From an uncultured Desulfobulbus sp. (GTDB lineage: Bacteria > Desulfobacterota > Desulfobulbia > Desulfobulbales > Desulfobulbaceae), in the NCBI RefSeq assembly GCF_963665445.1, contig NZ_OY762276.1, forward strand, positions 2,989,501 to 3,053,500: a stretch of DNA of 64,000 nt, read 5' to 3'. The first letter of the stretch is position 1. Each line of letters begins with the position of its first letter. Positions 1 through 9,340 of the stretch are shown piece by piece. The notes beneath the pieces were generated by a model. The model saw only the letters and a program-made list of their open reading frames with translations. It was not told the origin of the DNA and searched no databases. Position numbers and translations under genes: made by a program.

Positions 1-1
1 C

Positions 2-2515
2 TACCGCCGCCGCAAGATCCGCGAGCAGCCGCCGCGCATCCTCATCAGCAACCCCGACATGCTCCATCTGTCGATGCTCGGCTACAACGAGAACTGGGCC
101 GCCCTTTGGCAGGGACTGACCCACATCGTCATCGACGAGGTCCATACCTACCGCGGCGTTTTCGGCAGCCACATGGCCTGGGTAATGCGCCGGCTTTCCC
201 GCATCTGCGCAAAATTCGGCGCTAGCCCCCAATTCATCCTCTCCTCCGCCACTGTCGGTAATCCGGACGAACTGGCGAAAACACTTGTCAACCGCAGGTT
301 CAGTGTGATCCGTGAAAGCGGTGCGCCGCGGGGCACGCGTCATTTCATCTTCATTGATCCGCTTGAGTCCGCCGCCTTTGCCGCCAGTCAACTCCTCGAG
401 GCCGCCCTCAAGCGGGGACTGCGCACCATTGTCTACACCCAGGCGCGCAAGATGACCGAGCTCCTCTATATTTGGACCCGGGAGCGGCTGGGTGAGCTGA
501 ACGACAAACTCACCTCCTACCGGGCCGGTTTTCTGCCCGAGGAACGACGGGAAATAGAAGCGAAACTCTCCGGCGGAGAACTATTGGGCGTGATTTCCAC
601 CAGCGCCCTGGAACTGGGCATTGATATCGGCAGCCTGGACATCTGTATTCTCGTGGGTTATCCGGGAACGCTCATGGCCACCTGGCAGCGTGGCGGTCGG
701 GTGGGACGGCGACAGCGGGACTCGCTGATCATCATGGTGGGGCAGGAGGATGCCCTGGATCAGTATTTTCTCCGCCATCCCGAGGATTTTTTTGAGCGGG
801 AGGTGGAATCGGCGGTGCTCAACCCGGACAATCCGGTCATTGCCAAGCAGCATCTGCTCTGCGCCGCCACCGAAGTTCCGATTCGCAAGGGGGAAGCGAT
901 TATTGCCGGCGAGGCGGCCCAGGCCGCGGTGGCGGAACTGGTTTCGGAGGCGGAGCTGCTCCTCGGTTCCGATGGCCGCACCTGGTACACCGGTCGCAAG
1001 TATCCGCACCGGGGGGTGGACCTGCGGGGGAACGGCCGCTCCTTTGTCATCCGCCTCGCTGGTGATCGAGGTAAGATCCTCGGACAGATCGATGGCGGAC
1101 GTTGCCTCAAGGAATGTCATCCCGGGGCCATCTATCTTCACCGGGGCGAAACCTACCTGATCGCTGATCTTGACCTGGAAGCCCAGGAGGTGATCGCCAC
1201 CCGCAGGGAGGTCAACTATTTCACCCGCACCATGGGGAACAAGGAGACCGAGATCCTCAAGATCAACGCCATGGTGGAACACCGGCTGGAGGATGCCGGC
1301 CTGCAGTATCGCGTTGCCCTGGGCCGGCTCAAGGTCACCGATCAGGTCACTGGTTTTCAACGCCGCCTGGTCAGGGGCCACAAGGTGATTGCCACCCAGC
1401 CGCTCAACCTGCCGCCAACCGTCTTTGAGACCGAGGGTCTATGGATCGAGATCCCGCAACACCTGCAGGAGCGCATCGAAAACGGACTGCTCCACTTCAT
1501 GGGCGGCATCCACGCCCTGGAGCATGCGGCCATCGGCATCTTCCCCCTGCTGGTGCTCTGTGATCGCAACGATGTCGGAGGCATTTCCTACCCCTTTCAT
1601 CCCCAGCTGAATACATCTGCGGTGTTCATCTACGACGGCCATCCCGGCGGAGTGGGCCTCTGCCGCGAAGCCTTCGCCAAGGTGGGCGAACTGCTTGCCA
1701 AAACGCTTGCGGTGATTGCCTCCTGCCCCTGCGAAACCGGCTGTCCCTCCTGTGTCCACTCGCCCAAATGCGGCTCCGGCAACCGGCCGATCGACAAGGA
1801 GGCGGCCAAACAACTGCTCCTTGGCCTGGGCGCGGACAAGGACCCTGCCCATTGGCACCAGCTGACCGTAGCCATTGAAGAACAGGAGCAAGCAGACTCG
1901 ACAGACGGTTCAAAGACGCCCGTAGAAACCGAAGAAAAGGGCCAGATACAACTCCCGCCACGCTTCGGCGTTTTTGACATCGAAACGCAGAAATCCGCGG
2001 CCGAGGTCGGCGGCTGGCACAAGGCGGAAAAAATGCTGGTCAGCGTCGCCGTGGTCTATGACTCCTCCCTGGATGAGTATCTGGTGTTTCGCGAGGGTGA
2101 AGTGGACGAACTGATTCGCCATCTGCAGGGCCTTGATCTGGTGGTGGGGTTCAACAACAAACGCTTCGACAACCAGGTCCTCGCCGGGTACGGCCACCAT
2201 GGGTTGGCCCAACGCCCCACGGTGGACATCCTCGAACGGGTCAAGAACCGGCTGGGATATCGCCTCAGCCTCGACAACCTGGCCCAAAACACCCTGGGCG
2301 TCAAAAAATCCGCGGATGGGTTGATGGCGCTCAAATGGTACCGCGAGGGACGTATCGACAAGATCATCGACTACTGCCGCCGGGATGTCGAGGTGACCAA
2401 GGACCTGTTTCTCTTTGGCCTGGAAAACGGGTACCTCCTCTTTACCAACAAGGCCGGCAAGCTGGTGCGTTGTCCGGTCGATTTCCGGACAAAGAGCGAA
2501 GAAGGTGAGCGATAG
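2..2515 (+). CDS. DEAD/DEAH-box helicase (MrfA/YprA-like) fused to a DEDD-type nuclease (MrfB/YprB-like), 5' truncated
   Basis: The frame is open from base 2, so the gene starts upstream of the window and motif I is missing. Visible helicase motifs are ISNPDML, the DEVH box (bases 134-145), SSAT (motif III), and motifs V-VI (ELGIDIG, then QRGGRVGRR). A cysteine cluster (CPCETGCPSC, then a fourth and fifth Cys near 1722-1780) matches the C-terminal zinc-binding DUF1998 region of YprA/MrfA-type helicases. After a linker, a ribonuclease-H-like domain begins near base 1961. It has FDIET (Asp and Glu, ExoI), an Asp in FNNKRFDNQ (ExoII) and DYCRRDVEVT (ExoIII, Tyr-x3-Asp), so the acidic catalytic set appears intact. 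In Bacillus subtilis, MrfA and MrfB are separate proteins acting in repair of mitomycin C damage. Here both activities lie in one chain. Repair as the role is inferred from that family. Confidence 0.88.
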   Translation, partial: YRRRKIREQPPRILISNPDMLHLSMLGYNENWAALWQGLTHIVIDEVHTYRGVFGSHMAWVMRRLSRICAKFGASPQFILSSATVGNPDELAKTLVNRRFSVIRESGAPRGTRHFIFIDPLESAAFAASQLLEAALKRGLRTIVYTQARKMTELLYIWTRERLGELNDKLTSYRAGFLPEERREIEAKLSGGELLGVISTSALELGIDIGSLDICILVGYPGTLMATWQRGGRVGRRQRDSLIIMVGQEDALDQYFLRHPEDFFEREVESAVLNPDNPVIAKQHLLCAATEVPIRKGEAIIAGEAAQAAVAELVSEAELLLGSDGRTWYTGRKYPHRGVDLRGNGRSFVIRLAGDRGKILGQIDGGRCLKECHPGAIYLHRGETYLIADLDLEAQEVIATRREVNYFTRTMGNKETEILKINAMVEHRLEDAGLQYRVALGRLKVTDQVTGFQRRLVRGHKVIATQPLNLPPTVFETEGLWIEIPQHLQERIENGLLHFMGGIHALEHAAIGIFPLLVLCDRNDVGGISYPFHPQLNTSAVFIYDGHPGGVGLCREAFAKVGELLAKTLAVIASCPCETGCPSCVHSPKCGSGNRPIDKEAAKQLLLGLGADKDPAHWHQLTVAIEEQEQADSTDGSKTPVETEEKGQIQLPPRFGVFDIETQKSAAEVGGWHKAEKMLVSVAVVYDSSLDEYLVFREGEVDELIRHLQGLDLVVGFNNKRFDNQVLAGYGHHGLAQRPTVDILERVKNRLGYRLSLDNLAQNTLGVKKSADGLMALKWYREGRIDKIIDYCRRDVEVTKDLFLFGLENGYLLFTNKAGKLVRCPVDFRTKSEEGER

Positions 2516-2605
2516 GGAAATGGTATGACCGCGGACCATTTATTCGCCCCTGCGCCTGCGCCTGCGGAAAACCGAAATTCCTTGGAGCATTTGACGATCT
2601 TTTCT

Positions 2606-2635
2606 TTGCATCGTCCCCCGCCTCGCCCCTATAAT
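2606..2635 (+). promoter_or_regulatory. Putative sigma-70 promoter for the PilZ gene
   Basis: A perfect TATAAT lies at 2630-2635. A weak TTGCAT -35 lies at 2606-2611, 18 bases upstream. The following gene starts about 67 bases downstream. The -10 box is convincing; the -35 matches the consensus at only three positions. Confidence 0.4.
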
Positions 2636-2702
2636 GAGACATCGACAAGCACCCTTGGGTGTTCCCCCCTGTTGTTCAGCGCTTTGTGGCGAGGAATTCA
2701 CC

Positions 2703-3179
2703 ATGGAACACGGTTACCTCCACAAATTTTCAGCCGCCCTGGTGCAGAGAATACGGCCGCTTGTGCAGCGATTGCTATCGATTCTGGGGTTGATGTTCTC
2801 CGCTTTTTCCTCCCAGTCCCTTCTACCGCATCATGGGGAACAGCACAGTCCCGCCCCCAGCGACCAACGGCAACACCCTCGAGTGGCCCTGCGCAACACC
2901 ATGGTGCACGTGACCGATGGCTGCCTCTTTTCAACCGCCCTCTTGGAAAACATTTCCCCTACAGGGCTCTGCCTCTGCAACCTTCCGGAACAACTCTATA
3001 AAAACTCGGGAAAACTGACCGTCTTCTCCAGCGACAACCCGGGGCTGCCTGTCCTGCAGATCGAGCCGCGCTGGCAGAAGACCGGGTGGGGCGGGAAAAC
3101 CATCGGTGCGGTCATCCTCAATGCCACCGATGCCTGGCGCCTGTTTTTCGTGCACACGGCCGGACAATTCAGTCTTTAA
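2703..3179 (+). CDS. PilZ-domain protein (predicted c-di-GMP receptor)
   Basis: 158 residues from the ATG at 2703, which has a GAGG Shine-Dalgarno about 9 bases upstream; a longer in-frame start at 2634 lacks one. The N-terminal 45 residues include a hydrophobic stretch (around LLSILGLMFSAF), possibly a membrane-proximal helix. The rest carries both PilZ signatures: RQHPR fits RxxxR, and NISPTG fits (D/N)xSxxG, with the usual spacing of about 35-40 residues. PilZ domains bind cyclic di-GMP and control motility, polysaccharide export or transcription. No effector domain is attached, so the output is unknown. It is followed after 117 bases by the universal stress protein gene. Confidence 0.75.
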   Translation: MEHGYLHKFSAALVQRIRPLVQRLLSILGLMFSAFSSQSLLPHHGEQHSPAPSDQRQHPRVALRNTMVHVTDGCLFSTALLENISPTGLCLCNLPEQLYKNSGKLTVFSSDNPGLPVLQIEPRWQKTGWGGKTIGAVILNATDAWRLFFVHTAGQFSL

Positions 3180-3296
3180 TAGCTCATAAAAATCAGCGCA
3201 TCCCCGGATTGAGGTGCCGGGCTCTCAAATTGTTTTCTGTTGTAAATGATCTGATCCAGACAGACCTTTTTTTCCTCTTCTCCAAGGAGGTGCTGC

Positions 3297-3752
3297 ATGA
3301 GTGACTGGAAACGGATGATCATCGCCATCGACGATTCCCCCCGTTCAACCAACGCGGTTGAGTACGTCGGCAGTATTGCCGGACATCTTGCCGACATCCA
3401 CCTCTGCCTGCTGCACATCTATCCCGAACCGCCACCCGGTTACTACGCGTCCGGAGCAACGCTCGATGAGTACCGCGAGGAACAGGAAGAGAAGGCCAAA
3501 ATGCTCTCCGCTCAGGCACAAAAAATTCTGCAAAAACACGGCATCAATCCCCAGGTGATCGTCTCCCGCTGCCGCATGGCCGGCGGGCAGTCCATAAGCG
3601 ATGCCATCCTCCAGTTGCAGACCAAGGAAGATTACGGCACCATTGTGGTGGGCAAACGCGGCATCTCCAAGGCGGAAGAGTTTCTCTTCGGCTCCATCTC
3701 CAATGCCCTTATCCACAACGGTCGTGACATCGCGGTCTGGGTCATCGGCTGA
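3297..3752 (+). CDS. Universal stress protein, UspA family
   Basis: 151 residues, a single Usp domain. The start has a strong AAGGAGG at 3284-3290. The N-terminal beta strand MIIAIDDSP and the C-terminal GKRGISKAEEFLFGS fit the ATP-binding G-2x-G-9x-G(S/T) signature of the ATP-binding Usp subclass. These cytoplasmic dimers accumulate under stress or starvation; the substrate is unknown. Its TGA overlaps the ATG of the next gene by one base, so it is probably translationally coupled to the kinase-like protein. Confidence 0.85.
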   Translation: MSDWKRMIIAIDDSPRSTNAVEYVGSIAGHLADIHLCLLHIYPEPPPGYYASGATLDEYREEQEEKAKMLSAQAQKILQKHGINPQVIVSRCRMAGGQSISDAILQLQTKEDYGTIVVGKRGISKAEEFLFGSISNALIHNGRDIAVWVIG

Positions 3753-4744
3753 TGGTTGCCTACACAGGTGTGGCCGTCCTTCCCGAGCAGGCGGCCAGCA
3801 ACCTTGCCAACCATCGGGTCACCCGCAGCATGCGCCGGCCGTCACGGGTGTATACGGATACCACTGATTTCACCTCCATTGACTATGGAGATGTGATCAG
3901 TGTCGAAAATCGCCATTTTCTCATCACCTCCTACACCAAGGAAGGGCGATTCGGCGTGGACGAGCAGATCAAGCCCTGGGTTCCCAAGGTGGTGGACCTG
4001 GAGTCCATGGCCCACTATATCCTCAAGCTGGAATTCCATGAAACCTTTGATATGCGCATGGGCCAGCTCTCGATCACCTGCTACCGCAGTCCGCAGAAGG
4101 AGGCGCGGATTCTCGAGCTGGTCCGAGGACGCCCCCATTTCATGCAGGGCAGAACCCTGGTGGATGCGGCCGGCAATCTGGTGCGGGTGCTGGAGCCGGT
4201 GAGCGGCAACCGCCTCGACAAGGTGATCCACAGCGACTCCTCGCATCAGGACTATTTCACCCAGGAGTTACCCGAGATCCTGAGCCAGTTCCTCGGCTGC
4301 ATTCAGGGAATCCAGTTCTTGCATCAAAACGGTTTTCGTCACGGCGATATCCGTCGTGACCATGTCTTTGTCCACCGAGACACCGGCCTCTATTACTGGA
4401 TTGATTTTGACTACGACTTTCATCTGCCGGAAAAACCCTTTGCCCTGGATCTCTGCGAGCTCGGCAATATCCTGATCTACCTGGTCGGCCGCGGCGATTT
4501 TCATCCACGGGAGATTCTCGCGGACCCGGCGCTTGGACAAAGGGTGGTGCAAACCCTAATACCCGGCGATTTTTCCCTGCTGGTGCAGAACCGGGTGGTC
4601 AACCTGCAAAAACTCTTCCCCTACATTCCCGACAGTCTCAACAACATTTTGCTCCACTTCTCCGCCGGTACCGACATCTTTTACGAGAACGTTGCCGAGA
4701 TTCAAAACGACCTGGAAACCGCCCTCAGCCACTGGGGGCGGTGA
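3752..4744 (+). CDS. Protein-kinase-like fold protein, coupled to the Usp gene
   Basis: 330 residues, overlapping the Usp stop by one base. The C-terminal half has a recognisable catalytic loop: FRHGDIRRDHVFV resembles HxDxxxxN loops (His-Gly-Asp, with His where Asn is usual), followed by WIDFDYD in the place of the DFG metal-binding motif. This pattern is closer to aminoglycoside-phosphotransferase/Rio/lipopolysaccharide-kinase folds than to Hanks kinases. The N-terminal 120 residues contain no clear glycine-rich loop. It may be an active atypical kinase or a pseudokinase; the substrate is unknown. Coupling to Usp suggests a shared stress-related role, which is an inference. Confidence 0.6.
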   Translation: MVAYTGVAVLPEQAASNLANHRVTRSMRRPSRVYTDTTDFTSIDYGDVISVENRHFLITSYTKEGRFGVDEQIKPWVPKVVDLESMAHYILKLEFHETFDMRMGQLSITCYRSPQKEARILELVRGRPHFMQGRTLVDAAGNLVRVLEPVSGNRLDKVIHSDSSHQDYFTQELPEILSQFLGCIQGIQFLHQNGFRHGDIRRDHVFVHRDTGLYYWIDFDYDFHLPEKPFALDLCELGNILIYLVGRGDFHPREILADPALGQRVVQTLIPGDFSLLVQNRVVNLQKLFPYIPDSLNNILLHFSAGTDIFYENVAEIQNDLETALSHWGR

Positions 4745-4780
4745 TCCCCCGACCATATTCCAGCCCGCACCTGATAAAGG

Positions 4781-4809
4781 TTTCCATAACCTTACATCAA
4801 TGTTATAGT
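4781..4809 (+). promoter_or_regulatory. Putative sigma-70 promoter upstream of pheA
   Basis: TTTCCA (4781-4786), 17-base spacer, TATAGT (4804-4809), about 140 bases before the pheA start. Each hexamer deviates from consensus at one or two positions. The 204-base gap holds no other gene. Confidence 0.4.
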
Positions 4810-4948
4810 GTGGGGCTGATCATCGAAATGCCGTCGCAGGCAGACGCTAACCGACGTGAATTCCTCCTTTTTTCATCTTCTCCCTGAACCGGTTTGTGCT
4901 GGGACGCATCCCCGGCAGCTTAGTGATCAGGGGTATGCAGCAGGCACT

Positions 4949-6052
4949 ATGGACGAAAAACTCGACATCCCCAAGGTACGCCAACGAATCGACGAAATTG
5001 ACGACACCATCTTGGAGCTATTGAAAGAGCGCCTTGATTGTGCCAAGACCATCGGCTTGCTGAAAAGCGAGATCAACCGGGCCAAATGGGACCCGCAGCG
5101 CGAACTGGAAATTTATGACCGGCTGCGCCTGAAAAATAGCGACATCTTCCCCTACAAGGCTCTCCATTCCATCTTTCACGAGATCATCACCACCTGCCGC
5201 CTGTCGCAACGCAAGGCAACCGTTGCCTATCTCGGTCCGGAGGCTACCTTTACTCACCTGGCCGGTGTCAAATACTTTGGCCAGAGTGCGGAATACCTCC
5301 CCATGGAGTCCATTGCCGAAGTCTTTGAAGAGGTGGAAAAAGAGCGGGTCGAGTACGGCATCGTGCCGGTGGAAAACTCCATCGAGGGTGCGGTCACCTA
5401 CTCCCTGGACGCCTTTTTGCGTTTCAAGGTCCAGATCTGCGGCGAGATCCAACTGCCCATCTCCCACAACCTGGTCTGTCGATCCGGGAATATCGAGGAT
5501 ATTCAAACTGTTGCCTCGCACTCCCAGCCGCTTGCCCAGTGCCGCTACTGGCTGCGCAAAAACCTGCCCAAAACCCCGACCCTGGAGGTTTTCTCCACCG
5601 GTGCCGCAGCGCAGATGGCGGCCAACAATCCCAATATCGGCGCCATTGCCTCGAGCCTGGCCATCTCCACCTACGGACTGCAGGTGGTTGTCCGCGGCAT
5701 TGAAGACCACCAGGGCAACACCACCCGCTTCTTGGTGCTCGGCCGTAAATCGCCCAAAAAGAGCGGCCGCGACAAGACCTCGGTGCTGTTGGGCCTGATC
5801 AACCGTCCCGGTGCGCTCAACGAAATCCTCACCATCCTTTCGGCCAAGAACATCGACCTGGCCAAGATCGAGTCCCGCCCGACCAAGGACAAACAGTGGA
5901 AATACCTGTTCTTCCTTGACATGATCGGCCATATCGAAGACCCGGTCATCCACGAGGCCTGCAACATCCTCAAACAGATCTGCGCCTACTACGAACTGCT
6001 CGGCTCCTACCCGCGGGCCGATGACGTCGACCTGAACGGTTCTGCGGGCTGA
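4949..6052 (+). CDS. pheA: Bifunctional chorismate mutase / prephenate dehydratase
   Basis: 367 residues from the ATG at 4949 (MDEKLDIPKVRQ); an upstream in-frame ATG at 4856 would add 31 residues unlike the family. Three domains in order: AroQ-type chorismate mutase (about 1-88), prephenate dehydratase (from VAYLGPEATFTH at residue 92, with the NTTRF catalytic/substrate motif), and a C-terminal ACT domain (from about 277) with RPGAL and IESRP, the phenylalanine-binding motifs. It converts chorismate to prephenate and then phenylpyruvate, committing carbon to phenylalanine. Retention of both allosteric motifs predicts feedback inhibition by Phe. The next gene starts 26 bases downstream. Confidence 0.95.
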   Translation: MDEKLDIPKVRQRIDEIDDTILELLKERLDCAKTIGLLKSEINRAKWDPQRELEIYDRLRLKNSDIFPYKALHSIFHEIITTCRLSQRKATVAYLGPEATFTHLAGVKYFGQSAEYLPMESIAEVFEEVEKERVEYGIVPVENSIEGAVTYSLDAFLRFKVQICGEIQLPISHNLVCRSGNIEDIQTVASHSQPLAQCRYWLRKNLPKTPTLEVFSTGAAAQMAANNPNIGAIASSLAISTYGLQVVVRGIEDHQGNTTRFLVLGRKSPKKSGRDKTSVLLGLINRPGALNEILTILSAKNIDLAKIESRPTKDKQWKYLFFLDMIGHIEDPVIHEACNILKQICAYYELLGSYPRADDVDLNGSAG

Positions 6053-6078
6053 TCCTTTCTTAACCGCCATCTCTTTTT

Positions 6079-7923
6079 ATGTGTGCCCTTCTCAGTTGCC
6101 AGGACCTGTCCAAGGCCTATGGCGCCCAGAGTCTCTTTGCCGGCGTCACCCTCATGGTTGACGCCGGCGACCGTGTCGGCCTGATCGGTCCCAACGGTTC
6201 CGGCAAATCGACCCTGCTCAAGATCTTCTGCGGGCTGGAACAGCCGGACAGCGGTTCGATCTACACCCAAAAGCTGATGCGCATCAGCTATGTGGCCCAG
6301 GACGACAGTTTTGACGAGGATGCCAGCTGTGTGGACAACCTCTACCAGGGGGTGCGCGAGCTCGATATCGATGCCTCCGAGCAATACAACCGGGTGCATG
6401 CCCTGCTCAGCCGGGGCGGATTCCCCGATCCGGAGCAGAAGGTCAGCCTCCTTTCCGGCGGCTGGCGCAAGCGGCTCTCCCTTTGCCGTGCCCTGGTGAG
6501 CGGCCCGGAAGTGCTGATCATGGACGAGCCGACCAACCACCTGGACATCGAAGGCATTCTCTGGCTGGAAAAACTGCTGGCCGCCAACCTGCCGGAAAGC
6601 CCGAGCGCCTTCATGCTGGTCAGCCATGACCGCCGTTTTTTGGAGAACACCGTCAACCGGGTGATCGAACTGGCACCAATCTATCCGGAAGGATCTTTCC
6701 AGGTCCGCGGCACCTACAGCGACTTTCTCGAAAAGAAATCCGAATACCTCCTCCAACGGCAAAACCTGGAAGAACGGCTCGCCAACAAGGTCCGCCGGGA
6801 GACCGAGTGGCTGCGGCGCGGTCCCAAGGCCCGGGCCACCAAAGCCCGCTACCGCATCGAGGAGGCAGGCAGGCTGCAGGATGAGCTGGGCGATGTACGC
6901 AGCAAAAACCGCAGCGTCGGCCAGGTGGGCATCGCCTTTGAGGGCACCCAACGGAAAACGAAAAAGCTGCTGGAAGCCAAGGGACTGTGCAAGGGATTCG
7001 ATGGCAGGTCCCTGTTCTCCGATCTTGACCTCATCCTCTCTCCGGGGACAAGGCTGGGGTTGCTCGGCCGCAACGGCAGCGGCAAGTCCACCCTGATGCA
7101 GATCCTTGCCGCAGCCAATGATGAAAACGGCCCCAAGCCGGACCTGGGGACGCTGGCCACCGCCGATGGGGTGCGCATCGTCAGCTTCGATCAGCGCCGC
7201 GAACAGCTCGATACCGACGAGACCCTGCGCCGGGCCCTGGCTCCCGAAGGGGACAGCGTGCTCTACCAGGGCCGCAGCCTGCATGTCGTCTCCTGGGCCA
7301 AACGATTCCTCTTTCGTGCCGACCAGCTGGAAACCCCGGCCAACCGCCTCTCCGGCGGCGAGCAGGCCCGCATTCTCCTTGCCCGCCTGATGCTGCAGCC
7401 CGCTGATATTCTCCTGCTCGACGAGCCGACCAACGATCTCGACATCCCCTCTCTGGACGTACTCGAAGAAAGCCTGAGTGAATTTCCCGGAGCCCTGGTG
7501 CTGGTCACCCACGACCGCTTTCTCCTCGACCGGGTCTGCAACCAGGTGCTCGGCTTTGATGGCCGGGGCAAGGCCGAATACTTTGCCGACTACGAGCAGT
7601 GGCTTGAGATGCTGCAGGAGTTGGAGCGCCAGGACCTCGCCGCCGTCAAACCCGCCCCTGTCAAACAGGACAAACAGGCCATCAAATCAAAGCAGGGAAA
7701 ACTCTCCTACATGGATCAACGGGAATACGATCAGATGGAGGAGAAAATTCTCGAGCTGGAGGAACGACTGGAAGAGGTCCAGCAGATGATGACCGATCCT
7801 GAGGTCATGGCCGATCCGGATCGACTGCACCAATGCTGGCAGGAGCAGCAAGCCCTTCAGGCCGAAACCGATCGCCTCTACGAACGCTGGAACGAACTCG
7901 AGCAGCGCAAACAGGGGGAGTAA
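6079..7923 (+). CDS. uup: ABC-F family ATPase (Uup-like)
   Basis: 614 residues with two ABC cassettes and no membrane segments, the hallmark of ABC-F proteins. Cassette 1 has GPNGSGKST, LSGGWRKR and MDEPTNHLD; cassette 2 has GRNGSGKST, LSGGEQAR and LLDEPTNDLD. Between them lies a charged linker with the arginine-rich region typical of the family. The last 75 residues form a coiled coil (EEKILELEERLEEVQQ), matching the C-terminal domain of Uup. ABC-F proteins act on ribosomes; Uup is linked to DNA transactions and ribosome assembly in E. coli. Uup rather than EttA or YheS is favoured by the coiled-coil tail. Confidence 0.85.
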   Translation: MCALLSCQDLSKAYGAQSLFAGVTLMVDAGDRVGLIGPNGSGKSTLLKIFCGLEQPDSGSIYTQKLMRISYVAQDDSFDEDASCVDNLYQGVRELDIDASEQYNRVHALLSRGGFPDPEQKVSLLSGGWRKRLSLCRALVSGPEVLIMDEPTNHLDIEGILWLEKLLAANLPESPSAFMLVSHDRRFLENTVNRVIELAPIYPEGSFQVRGTYSDFLEKKSEYLLQRQNLEERLANKVRRETEWLRRGPKARATKARYRIEEAGRLQDELGDVRSKNRSVGQVGIAFEGTQRKTKKLLEAKGLCKGFDGRSLFSDLDLILSPGTRLGLLGRNGSGKSTLMQILAAANDENGPKPDLGTLATADGVRIVSFDQRREQLDTDETLRRALAPEGDSVLYQGRSLHVVSWAKRFLFRADQLETPANRLSGGEQARILLARLMLQPADILLLDEPTNDLDIPSLDVLEESLSEFPGALVLVTHDRFLLDRVCNQVLGFDGRGKAEYFADYEQWLEMLQELERQDLAAVKPAPVKQDKQAIKSKQGKLSYMDQREYDQMEEKILELEERLEEVQQMMTDPEVMADPDRLHQCWQEQQALQAETDRLYERWNELEQRKQGE

Positions 7924-7968
7924 ATCCCCCTCCCCTCCGTAAGTCTTCCCCCGTCCGCAACACTTTTC

Positions 7969-7998
7969 TTGGTTCCGCTTAGGCTTTTGGCGTATACT
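7969..7998 (+). promoter_or_regulatory. Putative promoter for the binding protein-kinase operon
   Basis: TATACT at 7993-7998 with TTGGTT 18 bases upstream at 7969-7974. About 70 bases before the start at 8069. The -35 is weak. Confidence 0.3.
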
Positions 7999-8068
7999 GC
8001 GAAAAAGGTTCCGAAAACTGTTCTTTCCTTGCCACTCCATCCGTCGTTTAGCCAGAGAGGAGTTCGCC

Positions 8069-9340
8069 ATGTCCATGGTCCTTTTTCACGCCATTGCGGC
8101 GATTTTTTGTGCCCTCCTTTGCTCCTCCTGCCACAAGGAGGAAACAATGACGACCTGCAGCGATCCCCTGGGATGTGTTTTCATCGATCCCGGCAATCCG
8201 CTGAAAATCGGGGTACTGCAATCGCTTTCCGGCAAAATCGCGCCCCTTGGCCAGGAACAGATCCGTGGCCTGGAGCTGGCCTTGAACGAACGGCACCACC
8301 GGCTGCTTGGCCACTCCATCGCACTCCAGGTCGAGGATACCGGCTGCACCAGCGAAGGCGGAGCCAATGCCGCCCTCAAGGTCCTGGCCGATCCGCAAAC
8401 CGTGGCCATTTTCGGCACCACCTGTTCAAGCGCGGCGGCAACCGCTTCCAAGGCCATGTCCGATGCCGGGTTGACCATGATCTCAGGCAACAACAGCGCC
8501 CCCTTTCTCACCTCGATTGGCAACAAGCGGGCGCCGAACTGGCAAGCGGGGTATTTCCGCACCGCCCCCAACGAAGAGCATTCCGGCCAGGCAGCCGCCA
8601 AATTTGCCTTTCAGCAGCTTGGTCTCCGTCGAGTCGCCACCATCAATGACGGCGATATCTATACCCGCGGCCTGACCCAGGGCTTTGCCCATATGTTCAC
8701 CAAACTTGGCGGAACCATTGTCCTTGATGCGGCCGTTGAAAAGGGTGAACGGGAAATGGGCCCGATCCTCGATGCCGTGGTCGAGGCCAAGGCGGAACTG
8801 CTCTTTTTCCCCCTGTTCCAGCCCGAGGGCAACTATCTCTTGGCTGCAATCCGGAGGCGTCCCCCCCTGGAAAAAACCATTCTCATGAGTGATGGTGCCC
8901 TGATCGAAAACTCCTTTATTGCCGAAATGGGTGATCTTGCCCGCGGCATGTACTTTGTCGGCCCGGGCATAACCGACACCCAAGAGAGCCATCGACTGGC
9001 ACAGGCCTACGTATCCGCCTTTGCAGCCGTTCCGGCGACCCAATATTATCTCCATGGCTATGATGCCGCCCAGTTACTGCTGAACGCCATTGAACGCGCT
9101 GCTCAGCAAACCAAGGACGGAGGCCTTGTCATTGGCCGTGGTAAGCTGCGCCAATCCCTCTATGCCACCCATGATGCAGTCGGGGCAACCGGCCGTCTCG
9201 CCTGCGATGAGTTCGGAGACTGTAGCGCACCCCTGTTCAACATTCTCCGTCTGAGCGACCCCAGCCAGGGTGTCGAGGGCTTGCAGCGCAGCATTCAGGC
9301 CAGCTACACTCCAAAACGCACTGCAGAAAGCAGGCCATGA
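8069..9340 (+). CDS. Periplasmic ligand-binding (leucine-binding type) lipoprotein
   Basis: 423 residues, preceded by GAGAGGAG at good spacing. A short hydrophobic signal ends in LLCSSC (Cys about 21), a plausible though imperfect lipobox. The mature part is a type I periplasmic binding fold of the branched-chain amino acid/amide family: KIGVLQSLSG near the start, then AIFGTTCSSAA and an internal region with repeated Rossmann-like elements. No ABC permease or ATPase follows. Instead the stop overlaps the start of a hybrid histidine kinase (ATGA), so it more likely presents a ligand to that sensor than feeds a transporter. The ligand cannot be deduced. Confidence 0.8.
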   Translation: MSMVLFHAIAAIFCALLCSSCHKEETMTTCSDPLGCVFIDPGNPLKIGVLQSLSGKIAPLGQEQIRGLELALNERHHRLLGHSIALQVEDTGCTSEGGANAALKVLADPQTVAIFGTTCSSAAATASKAMSDAGLTMISGNNSAPFLTSIGNKRAPNWQAGYFRTAPNEEHSGQAAAKFAFQQLGLRRVATINDGDIYTRGLTQGFAHMFTKLGGTIVLDAAVEKGEREMGPILDAVVEAKAELLFFPLFQPEGNYLLAAIRRRPPLEKTILMSDGALIENSFIAEMGDLARGMYFVGPGITDTQESHRLAQAYVSAFAAVPATQYYLHGYDAAQLLLNAIERAAQQTKDGGLVIGRGKLRQSLYATHDAVGATGRLACDEFGDCSAPLFNILRLSDPSQGVEGLQRSIQASYTPKRTAESRP

